Shown here in pieces: positions 16,270 through 23,711 of a DNA stretch of 64,000 nt. The notes beneath the pieces were generated by a model. The model worked only from the letters and a program-made list of their open reading frames with translations. It had not been told where the DNA came from and ran no database searches. This DNA is from Brevundimonas sp. (GTDB lineage: Bacteria > Pseudomonadota > Alphaproteobacteria > Caulobacterales > Caulobacteraceae). How positions within the stretch are numbered: the first letter of the stretch is position 1; each line of letters opens with the position of its first letter. The DNA lies in assembly GCF_030682035.1 (NCBI RefSeq), contig NZ_JAUXQZ010000044.1, positions 1 to 64,000 of the forward strand, read 5' to 3'. The translations under genes were made by a program, and so were the position numbers.

Positions 16270-18978
16270 CTAACCGCCGAGGCGGGCGAGTGCGGCCTGA
16301 TAATTGGCGAGCTGCGCGCTCTGGTATGCGGGGGGCGCTCCCGTGATGGGCGGCCGGGAGGCTCCGGGCGCGAGCGCCTTGTAGGCGTCCCTGACCACCC
16401 GGACGGCGGCCCTGAGGGTCTCGACCGTGGATTTGATCTGGACCGCCCCGGTCAGTGACAGGGTCGGCGGCAGCGCCATCGCAAAAGTTTTGATATCGCC
16501 GGCCGCCGGTTTGGGACTGACGATCCCGGGAGACAGGCCGAGGGCGGCGAGGGCGTCCCGGCCCGTCTCGCCACTGGTCAGGATCGCGCCGGCCCGCCCG
16601 TCCCGCGGCACAATGGACAGCCTCTGCAGCCGTCCGCTGTTCAGGGCATCGGTTTCTCCGGGCTTGAGGGCATCGGGGGCGACGGTAACCTTCAGCTGCC
16701 CGGAGGCGGCCTGCTCGATTTTCCGCGCGAGGGTCTGCAGCGTGTCCCCGGCGTCGATAGTGACCGCCCGGCGGCGGCTCCCATCAGCGGGCGACACATA
16801 GAAGCGGTCGCCCGGCCGCAACGCTGTCGCCGCCGTCAGGGTCTTGGAATCCCCTACCGAAACCAGCCCTTGGGGCAGACCCAGACGGTCCAGCACACTG
16901 GCGCCCCCGCTCGCGACGGCGAGGCTCAGGGGCGATGCCTGCTGGTCCGCCCCTGGCCAGGTTCGGGTCCATTCGACCGCGCCGGTCAGCGGGTCGAGGC
17001 GGGTGAGATAGCCCTGTCTGGGATCAGCCGCCGGAGCCCCGGGCGGACGATCGGCGATGCCCGTGATCCAGACCTTTCCGCCATGCACCTTCATATCCGC
17101 GACACTGTCATCGCCGGCGGCGCCGACATAGGTCAGCCGATCCGCGGCGGCTGGCAAGAGATCGGCCCCCAGTACCGCGACATAGGCGTCTGAGCTGCCC
17201 GAGTGGGCCCTGTTCACCGTCGCAATATCCAGGGCGGGATTGCGGGTCGTTCCGGTCAGGACGACCCGACCGGCGGACACCGCGATCCCGGTCACGTCGC
17301 CGCTGGCGGCTCCCAGATCCCGGACCGCGGACAGGCTGGGGGTTCCGTCGGCACCCGGCGTATAGTGACGCACGACGACCCGGCCGCTCTCGACCCCGGC
17401 TGTGTAGATTGACAAGCCATCGACGGTCATGGCCTTGACGCTGTCATCGCCGACGGTTCCGAACTGGCTGATTGACACCGGCGCCGCGATGAATGGCGCC
17501 AGGCTGTGAGCCTGGGTCGCCGAAAAGCCCTGCAGATAGCCGTCCCATCCCCCAAGCCCCGACGCGCCCGGCATCGCTGACCTGGAACGCCCTGCGACAT
17601 AGATCCTGCCGTCGATCCCGAACGACACGGCCGTAGCCTCGTCCGCCGCTCGGGCGCCGCGCCGCTGCCTCCACAGCTCCTCTCCCGCCCCATTGAACAC
17701 GGTGACGAAACTGTCAGACAGATTGGCATCCACGACCCGTGCGCCCGGTTCGAGCGCGCCGGTCACCGATCCTGCCACGGCTACTCTTCCGTCAGCGGCG
17801 ATAGCAATCGCATAACCGTTCGCCTGGTTAGAGGCCCCCAGCATGCGCGTGGCCACAACCCGTCCGGACGGATCGAACTTCATCAGCGCCACATCGCGCT
17901 CGCCCTTGAGCGGCTGCGAGCCCGGGGCCGCCTCAATGTCGGCGACGATCCACAGCGACCCATCGGAGGCGACGGCGCTCGCCCGAACCGTCTCGACGCC
18001 CTTGGGCAAGGCCGTTTGCGAGGCCCGACCGGCCACCCAGCCTGTCTGCCCGGACGGTTGCAGGGGCGCCGGCGCGGTGCCGCCGTCGCTCTGGAATTTT
18101 AGAAGTTCGTTTCCGCCGGCGACGCCGGCGGCCTGGACGACATAGACAGCGTCTGAGGTCTGAGGCGCGGTGAACCGCACCGATTCTGCGCTGGCGCCCT
18201 GCAGAACCAGCGCCCATTGATCCGCCTGTGGCGGCAGGGTGATGGTCTTGGCGCCGAGCTGGAGGGTGCGGGGCGCGCCGTTGACCTTTTCGCGGCCCAG
18301 CCGCGTAGCGACCCCGGCGCCGGCCAGCTTGCCATTGATGAAGGTGATGACGTTGTCGAGCGTGCGGGTCTGGGCGCCCATCCCGGCGAGGTCGATTGGC
18401 ACAGGGACGTTGCCACCGACGGTTCCGATCGTGATGTCGAACACGACGGGACCCTCGAGGTTCGGCACGGAAGACGCCAGGTCGCCATCATGGACCGGCC
18501 GGGTCACGATTCGCGTCGCGTCGCGCGCCACGCCTGCCGACGTCTTCGCGCTCGTCGATGACACGCCCTGGACCATACGGATGTCTTCGAAACCGGCCGT
18601 CTGAAGATAGGCGCCGACTTCCGAAATCCCGGAAGCAAAGCGCTGCCGGATCCGGGCGGCCTCGGTCTCGCCGACGCCGCTCTGGTCCACCCTTGTGGCG
18701 AGGGCGGTCAGTGAGGTCAGACCCTGATAGAGCGCGAACAGTTTCCGGTAGTCGGGCGACGCTCCAGGCAGATCGAGGCGACCGGTATCGACGTTGATCA
18801 GCTGTCGGGCGGCGAGCGCTGTCCGGACCACGGAGTCCTGTTTGGAAGCCTTGGTGCTGACCTCCCAAGGGGGAGTCGGCTGGGTCCGCACGGGCCTCGC
18901 CCCGGACGTGACGCCGGCAGTTGTCGTGTCGCCCGCGGAGACTCCGTACAAACCGAGTAGGTAGCTGTTGTTGATCAC
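16270..18978 (-). CDS. flaEY: FlaEY-like flagellar regulatory protein
   Basis: A 902-residue protein next to flagellin genes. Residues about 1-300 have a flagellar-hook-type look (LINVDTGRLDLPGASPDYRK; VITFINGKLAGAGVATRL). Residues about 320-690 hold beta-propeller-like repeats (DGSLWIVADI, DGRVAVAGSVTG, DGRIYVAGRS, GKVWITGIAD). A C-terminal part has GDTLQTLARKIEQAASGQL and a helical tail. Caulobacter FlaEY, from the same kind of cluster, modulates flagellin levels. The GTG at 18978 is preferred: GGGAG lies six bases before it, whereas the ATG eleven codons upstream lacks a ribosome site. Confidence 0.75.
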   Translation of the reverse strand: MINNSYLLGLYGVSAGDTTTAGVTSGARPVRTQPTPPWEVSTKASKQDSVVRTALAARQLINVDTGRLDLPGASPDYRKLFALYQGLTSLTALATRVDQSGVGETEAARIRQRFASGISEVGAYLQTAGFEDIRMVQGVSSTSAKTSAGVARDATRIVTRPVHDGDLASSVPNLEGPVVFDITIGTVGGNVPVPIDLAGMGAQTRTLDNVITFINGKLAGAGVATRLGREKVNGAPRTLQLGAKTITLPPQADQWALVLQGASAESVRFTAPQTSDAVYVVQAAGVAGGNELLKFQSDGGTAPAPLQPSGQTGWVAGRASQTALPKGVETVRASAVASDGSLWIVADIEAAPGSQPLKGERDVALMKFDPSGRVVATRMLGASNQANGYAIAIAADGRVAVAGSVTGALEPGARVVDANLSDSFVTVFNGAGEELWRQRRGARAADEATAVSFGIDGRIYVAGRSRSAMPGASGLGGWDGYLQGFSATQAHSLAPFIAAPVSISQFGTVGDDSVKAMTVDGLSIYTAGVESGRVVVRHYTPGADGTPSLSAVRDLGAASGDVTGIAVSAGRVVLTGTTRNPALDIATVNRAHSGSSDAYVAVLGADLLPAAADRLTYVGAAGDDSVADMKVHGGKVWITGIADRPPGAPAADPRQGYLTRLDPLTGAVEWTRTWPGADQQASPLSLAVASGGASVLDRLGLPQGLVSVGDSKTLTAATALRPGDRFYVSPADGSRRRAVTIDAGDTLQTLARKIEQAASGQLKVTVAPDALKPGETDALNSGRLQRLSIVPRDGRAGAILTSGETGRDALAALGLSPGIVSPKPAAGDIKTFAMALPPTLSLTGAVQIKSTVETLRAAVRVVRDAYKALAPGASRPPITGAPPAYQSAQLANYQAALARLGG

Positions 18979-19013
18979 GGCGAACTCCCACCCACGACTA
19001 TGGCGGCTCAACC

Positions 19014-19028
19014 GTAACGACCGCTTAA
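19014..19028 (-). promoter_or_regulatory. Probable CtrA box upstream of flaEY
   Basis: The minus strand reads TTAA-GCGGTCG-TTAC, matching seven of eight positions of the CtrA site TTAA-N7-TTAA. It lies 36-50 bases before the flaEY start. CtrA drives early flagellar genes in Caulobacter. Confidence 0.5.
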
Positions 19029-19228
19029 CGTCCGGTTCCGGAGGGACTTCGACCGCGACTCAGGGAACAATGTCCCAGTGCGTCCGTTATCGGCGCGCTG
19101 GATGAGGATGACGCTGTGAAGATCGCCTTCGTCAACGCCTTGAAAACATTGCTTTCCCTGTACGGGATCGGAACGCGGCGACGCCCTGCGGCCATCCAGA
19201 TCGGCCCCGCCGGCATACGCCGACCGGC

Positions 19229-20053
19229 CTAGTTCCGGAACAGCGACAGGATGATTTGCGGCGCCTGATTCGCGATCGACAATGACTGCGCGCCGAGCTG
19301 CTGCTGCACCTGCAGCGCTTGAAGGCTAGCGCTTTCCTTCGCCAGATCAGCGTCAACCAGCTTCCCGATCCCGGTTTCAAGCGAATCCATCAGCTTTGAG
19401 ACGAAGATGTTGTGCGTCTCGATCTGCTTGGCTTGCGCCCCAAGTGTCGCCAGCGCGGAAGTGGCCGTCGCCAGGGCCGTATCAATGGCGGCGAGCGCCG
19501 TTGCTGCACTGGCTGGCAGAAGCAGGTTCTGCGTACTGAGTCCCAGGCCGGCGCCTGTAAAGTCCTGCGGATTGATCGAGATGGTATCGACGGCGTTGAC
19601 ATTGGCGAGAAAGTTGATCGGCGCTGTGAGAGAGTTGTCCAGCAGGTTGACCCCGTCGAACGAGGCGCTGTCGGCGAACTGTTGGACAGACCGAACCAGA
19701 CTCTGGAAGTCGTTGTCATAGGCCGCCCGGGATTGGGCTGTTTGGGATAGGTCGGACGCAGCCACGGCCTTCTGGCGCATCTGGATGATCAGATCGGCGA
19801 TCGACTCCCCGGCTGCCAGAGATACGTCCGCCAGCGAGGTAGCGCGGTCCAGGCTGGTCTTCACGGCAGTCAGAGCGCCCAGATCAGCCCGCTGGTTCTG
19901 CGCGATCGCCCATACCGCCGAATTGTCCTTGGCCCCCCCGACCTTCAGGCCCGTGCTGATACGGTTCTGCACCGCCGACATCCGGTCGTTGATCTGGTTG
20001 AGATTTTGCAGCGCGACGAGCGCGGAAGGATTGGAGTGGACGCTGTTGGACAT
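19229..20053 (-). CDS. Divergent flagellin (FljJ-like)
   Basis: A 274-residue flagellin: N-terminal D0/D1 helices (SALVALQNLNQINDRMSAVQ; NRISTGLKV) and the C-terminal D1/D0 pair (ETGIGKLVDADLAKESASLQ ... SLSIANQAPQIILSLFRN). The centre is short, as in Caulobacter filament proteins. It differs clearly from the two flagellins upstream (GGAKDNSAVWAIAQNQRADLG here versus AKDNGAIFAIASGLRAEQG). That suggests a minor, hook-proximal flagellin like FljJ. No sigma54 site is visible; a CtrA-type half site lies 53 bases upstream. flaEY follows on the same strand. Confidence 0.92.
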   Translation of the reverse strand: MSNSVHSNPSALVALQNLNQINDRMSAVQNRISTGLKVGGAKDNSAVWAIAQNQRADLGALTAVKTSLDRATSLADVSLAAGESIADLIIQMRQKAVAASDLSQTAQSRAAYDNDFQSLVRSVQQFADSASFDGVNLLDNSLTAPINFLANVNAVDTISINPQDFTGAGLGLSTQNLLLPASAATALAAIDTALATATSALATLGAQAKQIETHNIFVSKLMDSLETGIGKLVDADLAKESASLQALQVQQQLGAQSLSIANQAPQIILSLFRN

Positions 20054-20105
20054 GGTTCTCGCCCTGGACTGGTTCAGGGAAAGCCTATGGGGCGAGTCGT
20101 ATGCG

Positions 20106-20115
20106 TATGGTTAAC
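20106..20115 (-). promoter_or_regulatory. CtrA-type half site upstream of the divergent flagellin
   Basis: The minus strand reads GTTAACCATA, matching the 9-mer half site (A/G)TTAACCAT(A/G) known from CtrA-controlled Caulobacter promoters. Confidence 0.4.
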
Positions 20116-20171
20116 GCGAGATGTCCGGGCGCGCAGCCGCGGCCCGGGGACAGTCAGGTCTGCACGACGTT

Positions 20172-20456
20172 TCAGGCGGTGGTGTTGATCACCGCCCCGA
20201 CGCCGTAGTCGTCTTGCTGCCTCATCTTGAGGACTTCCTCGCTCGGCAGCTGCCGGACGACCTCACCGGTCTCCCGGTCCAGAGTCTTGTAGACAAAGGA
20301 TCCCGCACGGGATCCTTGCTCGATCACCAGCCGGTAACGGGCCAGGCGTTCGGCGTCTGCGGCGGCTCTGGAATTGGCTTCGTGGTCAGCTCCGGACTGC
20401 AGCGATGGTTCGGCTACAACAGCCGGCACCGCCCGTATTGATTGTTCTGCATTCAT
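20172..20456 (-). CDS. flaG: FlaG family flagellar protein
   Basis: A 94-residue FlaG: disordered N-terminus, then the family core (YRLVIEQGSRAGSFVYKTLD, TGEVVRQLPSEEVLKM) at residues about 41-77. FlaG limits filament length or growth in several bacteria. The ATG is immediately preceded by CAGGAG with no spacer, which is unusual; no other start gives the full core. It lies between the divergent flagellin and the first of the paired flagellins, on the same strand. Confidence 0.9.
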   Translation of the reverse strand: MNAEQSIRAVPAVVAEPSLQSGADHEANSRAAADAERLARYRLVIEQGSRAGSFVYKTLDRETGEVVRQLPSEEVLKMRQQDDYGVGAVINTTA

Positions 20457-20512
20457 CTCCTGAACGTCGGCGACTAAGCCAACGTCTCCCGGTCACGAAC
20501 GCTCGGAAGCAG

Positions 20513-20538
20513 AGGCGGAACCGCGAGCGGCTCCGCCT
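20513..20538 (-). terminator. Hairpin after the proximal paired flagellin gene
   Basis: AGGCGGA (20513-20519) pairs with TCCGCCT (20532-20538), with an inner CCG/CGG. There is no clear U tract, so termination may be partial, allowing readthrough to flaG. Confidence 0.5.
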
Positions 20539-20552
20539 CCGTTCCCCATTCC

Positions 20553-21359
20553 TTAGCGGAACAGGCCGAGCAGGATCGAACTCGACTGGTTGGCGATCGA
20601 CAGCGCCTGCACACCCAGCTGTTGCTTGGTCTGCAGAGCGGTCAGTCGGGCGCTTTCCTTGGCCAGATCGGCGTCGACGAGGTTGCCCACGCCGGCTTCA
20701 AGGGCGTCCTGGATCTTGCTGGTGAAGGTCAGCTGCCGTTCCAGGGACTTGGAGTTGCTGCCAAGCGTACCGAGCTTGGCCGCGAACGCCGTATTGGCGG
20801 TCTCGACGTTGGCTGCGGTTGCAGTGGTCCGCGTAGCGGTGGTGGCGGTCGACACGGTCGTAGCGGCGGCGGCCGCGCCATGCACCGTATAGGTACTGGC
20901 GGTGCCCGTCTGAACCACCAGATTGTTGGTGGCCGATCCGGCGGAGAACAGATTGATCCCGTCGAAATTCGCACCCGCCAGAGCAGCCGTGATCTCGGTG
21001 CCCAGAGCGTTGAAGTCAGCGAGATAGGCCGTTTCGGCGGCGGAACCCGCAACGGACGACTGGATGGCGACCGCCAGACCCTTTTGCTCTTCGAGGGCCT
21101 TGGTGATCGTGTCCCCGGCCGCCAGGGCGACGTCGATGACCGATTGACCGCGCTGGATGGAGTTCTTGACCGAGTTGAGGGCGCCTTGTTCAGCACGCAG
21201 GCCGGAAGCGATCGCGAAGATGGCCCCGTTGTCCTTGGCGCTGGCAACCTTCAGCCCGGTATTGACGCGGTTCTGAACGGTGTCCAGCTCGCGGCTGGTC
21301 GCGTTCAGGCTCTGCAGCGCAACGAGGGCGCCGGCGTTCGTGTTGATGCTGTTAGCCAT
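20553..21359 (-). CDS. Flagellin, paired copy 1 (FljK/FljL type)
   Basis: A 268-residue flagellin. The D0/D1 N-terminus (MANSINTNAGALVALQSLNA) and C-terminus (SARLTALQTKQQLGVQALSI ... ILLGLFR) are almost identical to copy 2; the centre (about residues 165-205) is Ala/Thr-rich and variable. As the major class of filament subunit it is exported by the flagellar type III system. AGGACAG precedes the ATG. The 5' UTR of about 60 bases is conserved with copy 2, and a sigma54 promoter with two FlbD-like sites lies upstream. Confidence 0.96.
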   Translation of the reverse strand: MANSINTNAGALVALQSLNATSRELDTVQNRVNTGLKVASAKDNGAIFAIASGLRAEQGALNSVKNSIQRGQSVIDVALAAGDTITKALEEQKGLAVAIQSSVAGSAAETAYLADFNALGTEITAALAGANFDGINLFSAGSATNNLVVQTGTASTYTVHGAAAAATTVSTATTATRTTATAANVETANTAFAAKLGTLGSNSKSLERQLTFTSKIQDALEAGVGNLVDADLAKESARLTALQTKQQLGVQALSIANQSSSILLGLFR

Positions 21360-21432
21360 TTTGGCTGTCCTTTGTCTTCGACATGACCGACGCCGTTTTG
21401 GCTGTCGGGGGCGTTCTGCCCGATGGGGTCGA

Positions 21433-21448
21433 AGCAAGGACGAAGCCA
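21433..21448 (-). promoter_or_regulatory. Sigma54 promoter of flagellin copy 1
   Basis: The minus strand reads TGGCTTC-GTCC-TTGCT, with the -24 GG and -12 GC elements at the spacing of the consensus TGGCACG-N4-TTGCW. The predicted start site is near 21421. Confidence 0.75.
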
Positions 21449-21520
21449 CCCCCTGGCCCCCCATGCCAACTCAACGGTCGTTGTTTTTATTGCGTTAGTT
21501 CTTGTTCACCACAATCCCGA

Positions 21521-21560
21521 CCCGGAACAATCTGCCGGGCTGGGGGCAGGATTTGCCGGG
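21521..21560 (-). promoter_or_regulatory. Two FlbD-binding (ftr-like) elements upstream of flagellin copy 1
   Basis: CCCGGAACAATCTGCCGGG (21521-21539) and, as its complement, CCCGGCAAATCCTGCCCCC (21542-21560) match the inverted CCCGGCA...TGCCGGG form of Caulobacter ftr enhancers. They lie about 73-112 bases upstream of the -24 box, as expected for an NtrC-type activator. A further CGGCAC-CTC-GTGCCG repeat is at about 21565-21579. Confidence 0.6.
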
Positions 21561-21875
21561 TGGTCGGCACCTCGTGCCGGGGTCGGCCCCACCGGGGTAC
21601 GTGCCGGCGCCCCTGCAGGGTTAGGTTCGACCAAGGCGCTCGTCCCGCCCCGGCCAGGATCACCATCCACCCGGTTGGGGATTGTCTGTCCGTCGGCGTC
21701 GGGCCCTCATTCTGGACTTGTCCGTCCGAGGCACCCGAAAAAGCTCGCCGCCGGGCCCAATGGTCGCTAGCCGAGCGGATGGGCGGCGATAGTCACTGAA
21801 CGCGGCGGGCAGCGAGGCAGCGCCGTTCGGCGTCGCCTCACTCGATCAGGCCGGGAAGCGATGGTCAGGCTCCCA

Positions 21876-21925
21876 AACGAAATCAGCCTTGACGGACTGG
21901 GTCCGCCAAGGCTGAAATTTCGCTT
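21876..21925. repeat. Long palindrome after flagellin copy 2, likely terminator
   Basis: The arms ATCAGCCTTGACGGAC (left) and GTCCGCCAAGGCTGA (right) continue outward into CGAAAT/ATTTCG with a two-base bulge, enclosing a TGG loop. It lies 57 bases beyond the copy 2 stop. On the minus strand the tail is CGTTTGGG. The core AGCCTTGnCGGAC recurs in the palindrome at 29118-29166. Confidence 0.65.
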
Positions 21926-21982
21926 CGGGATGCCGCAGGGCCCCTGCAGAGCCCAGGTTTACGCGACCTGAAGCAGGAGGGT

Positions 21983-22792
21983 TTAGCGGAACAGGCCGAG
22001 CAGGATGGAACCCGACTGGTTGGCGATGCCGAGGGCCTGCACACCCAGCTGCTGCTTGGTCTGCAGAGCGGTCAGCCGTGCGCTTTCCTTGGCCAGATCC
22101 GCATCGATGAGGTTGCCGACGCCGGCCTCGAGAGCGTCCTGAATCTTGCTGGTGAAGGTCAACTGCCGCTCCAAGGACTTGGAGTTGCTGCCCAACGTAC
22201 CGAGCTTGGCCGCAAACGTCGCGCTGGCGGTCTCGACGGCGGCGGCTGTGGCGCCGGCCCGGGCGATAGCGCCGGTGGCCGTCGCGACGGTCGTTGCGGC
22301 GCCGGCCACAGCATGCACCGTATAGGTCGTGCTGGTGCCCGTCTGAACCACCAGGTTGTTGGTGGCCGACCCGGCCGAGAACAGATTGACGCCGTCAAAG
22401 CTCGCGCCTGCCAGCGCAGCCGTGATCTCGGTGCCCAGGGCGTTGAAGTCGGCGAGATAGGCCGTTTCGGCGGCGGAACCTGCAACGGACGACTGGATGG
22501 CGACCGCCAGACCCTTTTGCTCTTCCAGGGCCTTCTGGATCGTGTCTCCGGCCGCCAAAGCCACGTCGATGACCGACTGACCGCGCTGGATGGAGTTCTT
22601 GACCGAATCCAGAGCGCCCTGCTCGGCCCGCAGACCGGAGGCGATCGCAAAGATGGCGCCGTTGTCCTTGGCGGAAGAAACCTTCAGCCCGGTGTTGACG
22701 CGGTTTTGCGCGACATTCAGCTCACGGCCGGTCGCGTTCAGGTTTTGCAGCGCAACGAGGGCGCCGACGTTCGTATTGATGCTGTTAGCCAT
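21983..22792 (-). CDS. Flagellin, paired copy 2 (FljK/FljL type)
   Basis: A 269-residue flagellin and close paralogue of copy 1: identical over long blocks in both conserved ends, with differences concentrated in the Ala/Thr-rich centre (TVHAVAGAATTVATATGAIA). It is most likely a major filament subunit. The ATG follows AGGACAGG. It has its own sigma54 promoter (22868-22883), paired ftr-like sites and a 5' UTR nearly identical to that of copy 1. In Caulobacter, FlbT binds such flagellin leaders, but flbT and flaF are not in this window. Confidence 0.96.
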   Translation of the reverse strand: MANSINTNVGALVALQNLNATGRELNVAQNRVNTGLKVSSAKDNGAIFAIASGLRAEQGALDSVKNSIQRGQSVIDVALAAGDTIQKALEEQKGLAVAIQSSVAGSAAETAYLADFNALGTEITAALAGASFDGVNLFSAGSATNNLVVQTGTSTTYTVHAVAGAATTVATATGAIARAGATAAAVETASATFAAKLGTLGSNSKSLERQLTFTSKIQDALEAGVGNLIDADLAKESARLTALQTKQQLGVQALGIANQSGSILLGLFR

Positions 22793-22867
22793 TTTGGCCT
22801 GTCCTTTGTCTTCGACATGTCCGACGCCATTTTGGCGGTCAGGAGCGTTCTGCTCGGAGCCACCTTG

Positions 22868-22883
22868 AGCAAGGACGGAGCCA
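22868..22883 (-). promoter_or_regulatory. Sigma54 promoter of flagellin copy 2
   Basis: The minus strand reads TGGCTCC-GTCC-TTGCT, with -24/-12 elements in the same geometry as copy 1. A perfect ATGACC-TCT-GGTCAT inverted repeat lies just upstream (22902-22916). Confidence 0.75.
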
Positions 22884-22956
22884 CAAATCGACGACCAGAT
22901 CATGACCTCTGGTCATTGATTTTATGAACTAATTTATCTAGCCAGGCGCGTCTCTT

Positions 22957-22994
22957 CCGGCAAAACCTGCCAGGGCCAGGCATGTTCTGCCGGG
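22957..22994 (-). promoter_or_regulatory. Two FlbD-binding (ftr-like) elements upstream of flagellin copy 2
   Basis: CCGGCAAAACCTGCCAGG (22957-22974) and CCAGGCATGTTCTGCCGGG (22976-22994) are adjacent inverted repeats of ftr type, about 74-111 bases from the -24 box. An AT-rich segment lies between (about 22915-22940), with a partial IHF match AATCAA-TGAC on the minus strand. Confidence 0.65.
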
Positions 22995-23074
22995 TGGTCG
23001 GCAGGTCGTTCCTGTAAAGGAATGTCGGGCGGCGTTCCGCGAGATCCGCCTCCGCGCCCAGCGGAGCACGTTTT

Positions 23075-23404
23075 CTACCAGGGCCAGATCGCCGGCCTGC
23101 GCCGGGCGGCGGTTTCACGCCGCCACCGATCCTGCAGCGCCCGTTCGGCCGTCAGCGTCTCGACCGCCGTCGCCCGGGCGTTCTCACAGGCGACCAGACG
23201 CGCGCCCCGTTCGACGTAGGCGACCTCAAGATCGGCCTGGGTCGGCGCTTCGGGCAACCGTCCCAATACGCAGGACGTCGTCGCCGCCCGGGGCAGGGTC
23301 AGGCGCGGCGGCTCCGCAGACGGCGGGAGCGAGGCGGCACAGCTCGCGGTCATGCCCGGCAAGGCGAGCAACACGATCCGGGTCCAGCGGGGTTTCAGCA
23401 TCAT
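23075..23404 (-). CDS. Probable outer-membrane spanin lipoprotein (Rz1-like)
   Basis: A 109-residue small lipoprotein candidate: basic N-terminus, hydrophobic stretch, TASC with Cys22, then a Pro-rich segment (SLPPSAEPPRLTLP) and a helical C-terminus. It starts inside the upstream gene in another frame and overlaps it by 179 bases, the arrangement of phage Rz/Rz1 spanin pairs that fuse inner and outer membranes at lysis. The lipobox has Thr at -3, which is not ideal, and the protein is longer than typical Rz1. It could start at the second Met (23401). Confidence 0.6.
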   Translation of the reverse strand: MMLKPRWTRIVLLALPGMTASCAASLPPSAEPPRLTLPRAATTSCVLGRLPEAPTQADLEVAYVERGARLVACENARATAVETLTAERALQDRWRRETAARRRPAIWPW

Positions 23405-23711
23405 GGGCGCTCCTGGCCTTTGTTGCGGCGCGCACGGTCGTCCGCGCGACCGCCACCGTCTGTTGATGAAGCTCGTCGAGACGCCGGGCCTGGTCCACAG
23501 CGCCCTCGACCTCCAGGCGACGCGCGACGGCGGCCGCGGCGGCGTCCGAGACCCTGGCCTCGGCCGCCCGCAGCCGGCGCTCGGCCAGCCCCAGCGGATC
23601 CCAGCGAAAGCCCATCGCATTCAGACCGATCAGGGCCGCACCCAGAAGCCCCGCCGTGACCACCGTCCACCCGCGTGGCGTCAGGGTCCGGAACAGCACC
23701 GACGCCCTCAC
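23226..23711 (-). CDS. Probable inner-membrane spanin (Rz-like)
   Basis: A 161-residue protein with the i-spanin layout: cytoplasmic N-terminus, one membrane helix (about residues 16-32) and a long charged Ala/Arg/Glu helix likely to be a periplasmic coiled coil (about 42-105), then a Cys-containing tail. The GTG start overlaps the endolysin stop as GTGA, so it is coupled to it. The Rz1-like gene lies partly within its 3' half. Assignment rests on layout and gene order, not on recognised family sequence. Confidence 0.62.
   Translation of the reverse strand: MRASVLFRTLTPRGWTVVTAGLLGAALIGLNAMGFRWDPLGLAERRLRAAEARVSDAAAAAVARRLEVEGAVDQARRLDELHQQTVAVARTTVRAATKARSAHDAETPLDPDRVARLAGHDRELCRLAPAVCGAAAPDPAPGGDDVLRIGTVARSADPGRS

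Larger units (their letters stand above)
21449..21982. other. Flagellin intergenic region
   Basis: This 534-base stretch between the flagellin promoter and copy 2 has an AT-rich segment (about 21478-21512) where an IHF site would be expected, though no strong IHF match is seen. It also holds the two ftr-like sites, about 300 bases with no recognisable feature (21581-21875), and a long palindrome. Plus-strand frames here have no ribosome sites. Confidence 0.6.

Noticed and set aside
21383..21799. Plus-strand 138-codon frame in the flagellin intergenic region
   Set aside because: Runs antisense through the UTR, promoter and ftr-like sites; Arg/Gly/Pro-rich and no ribosome site.
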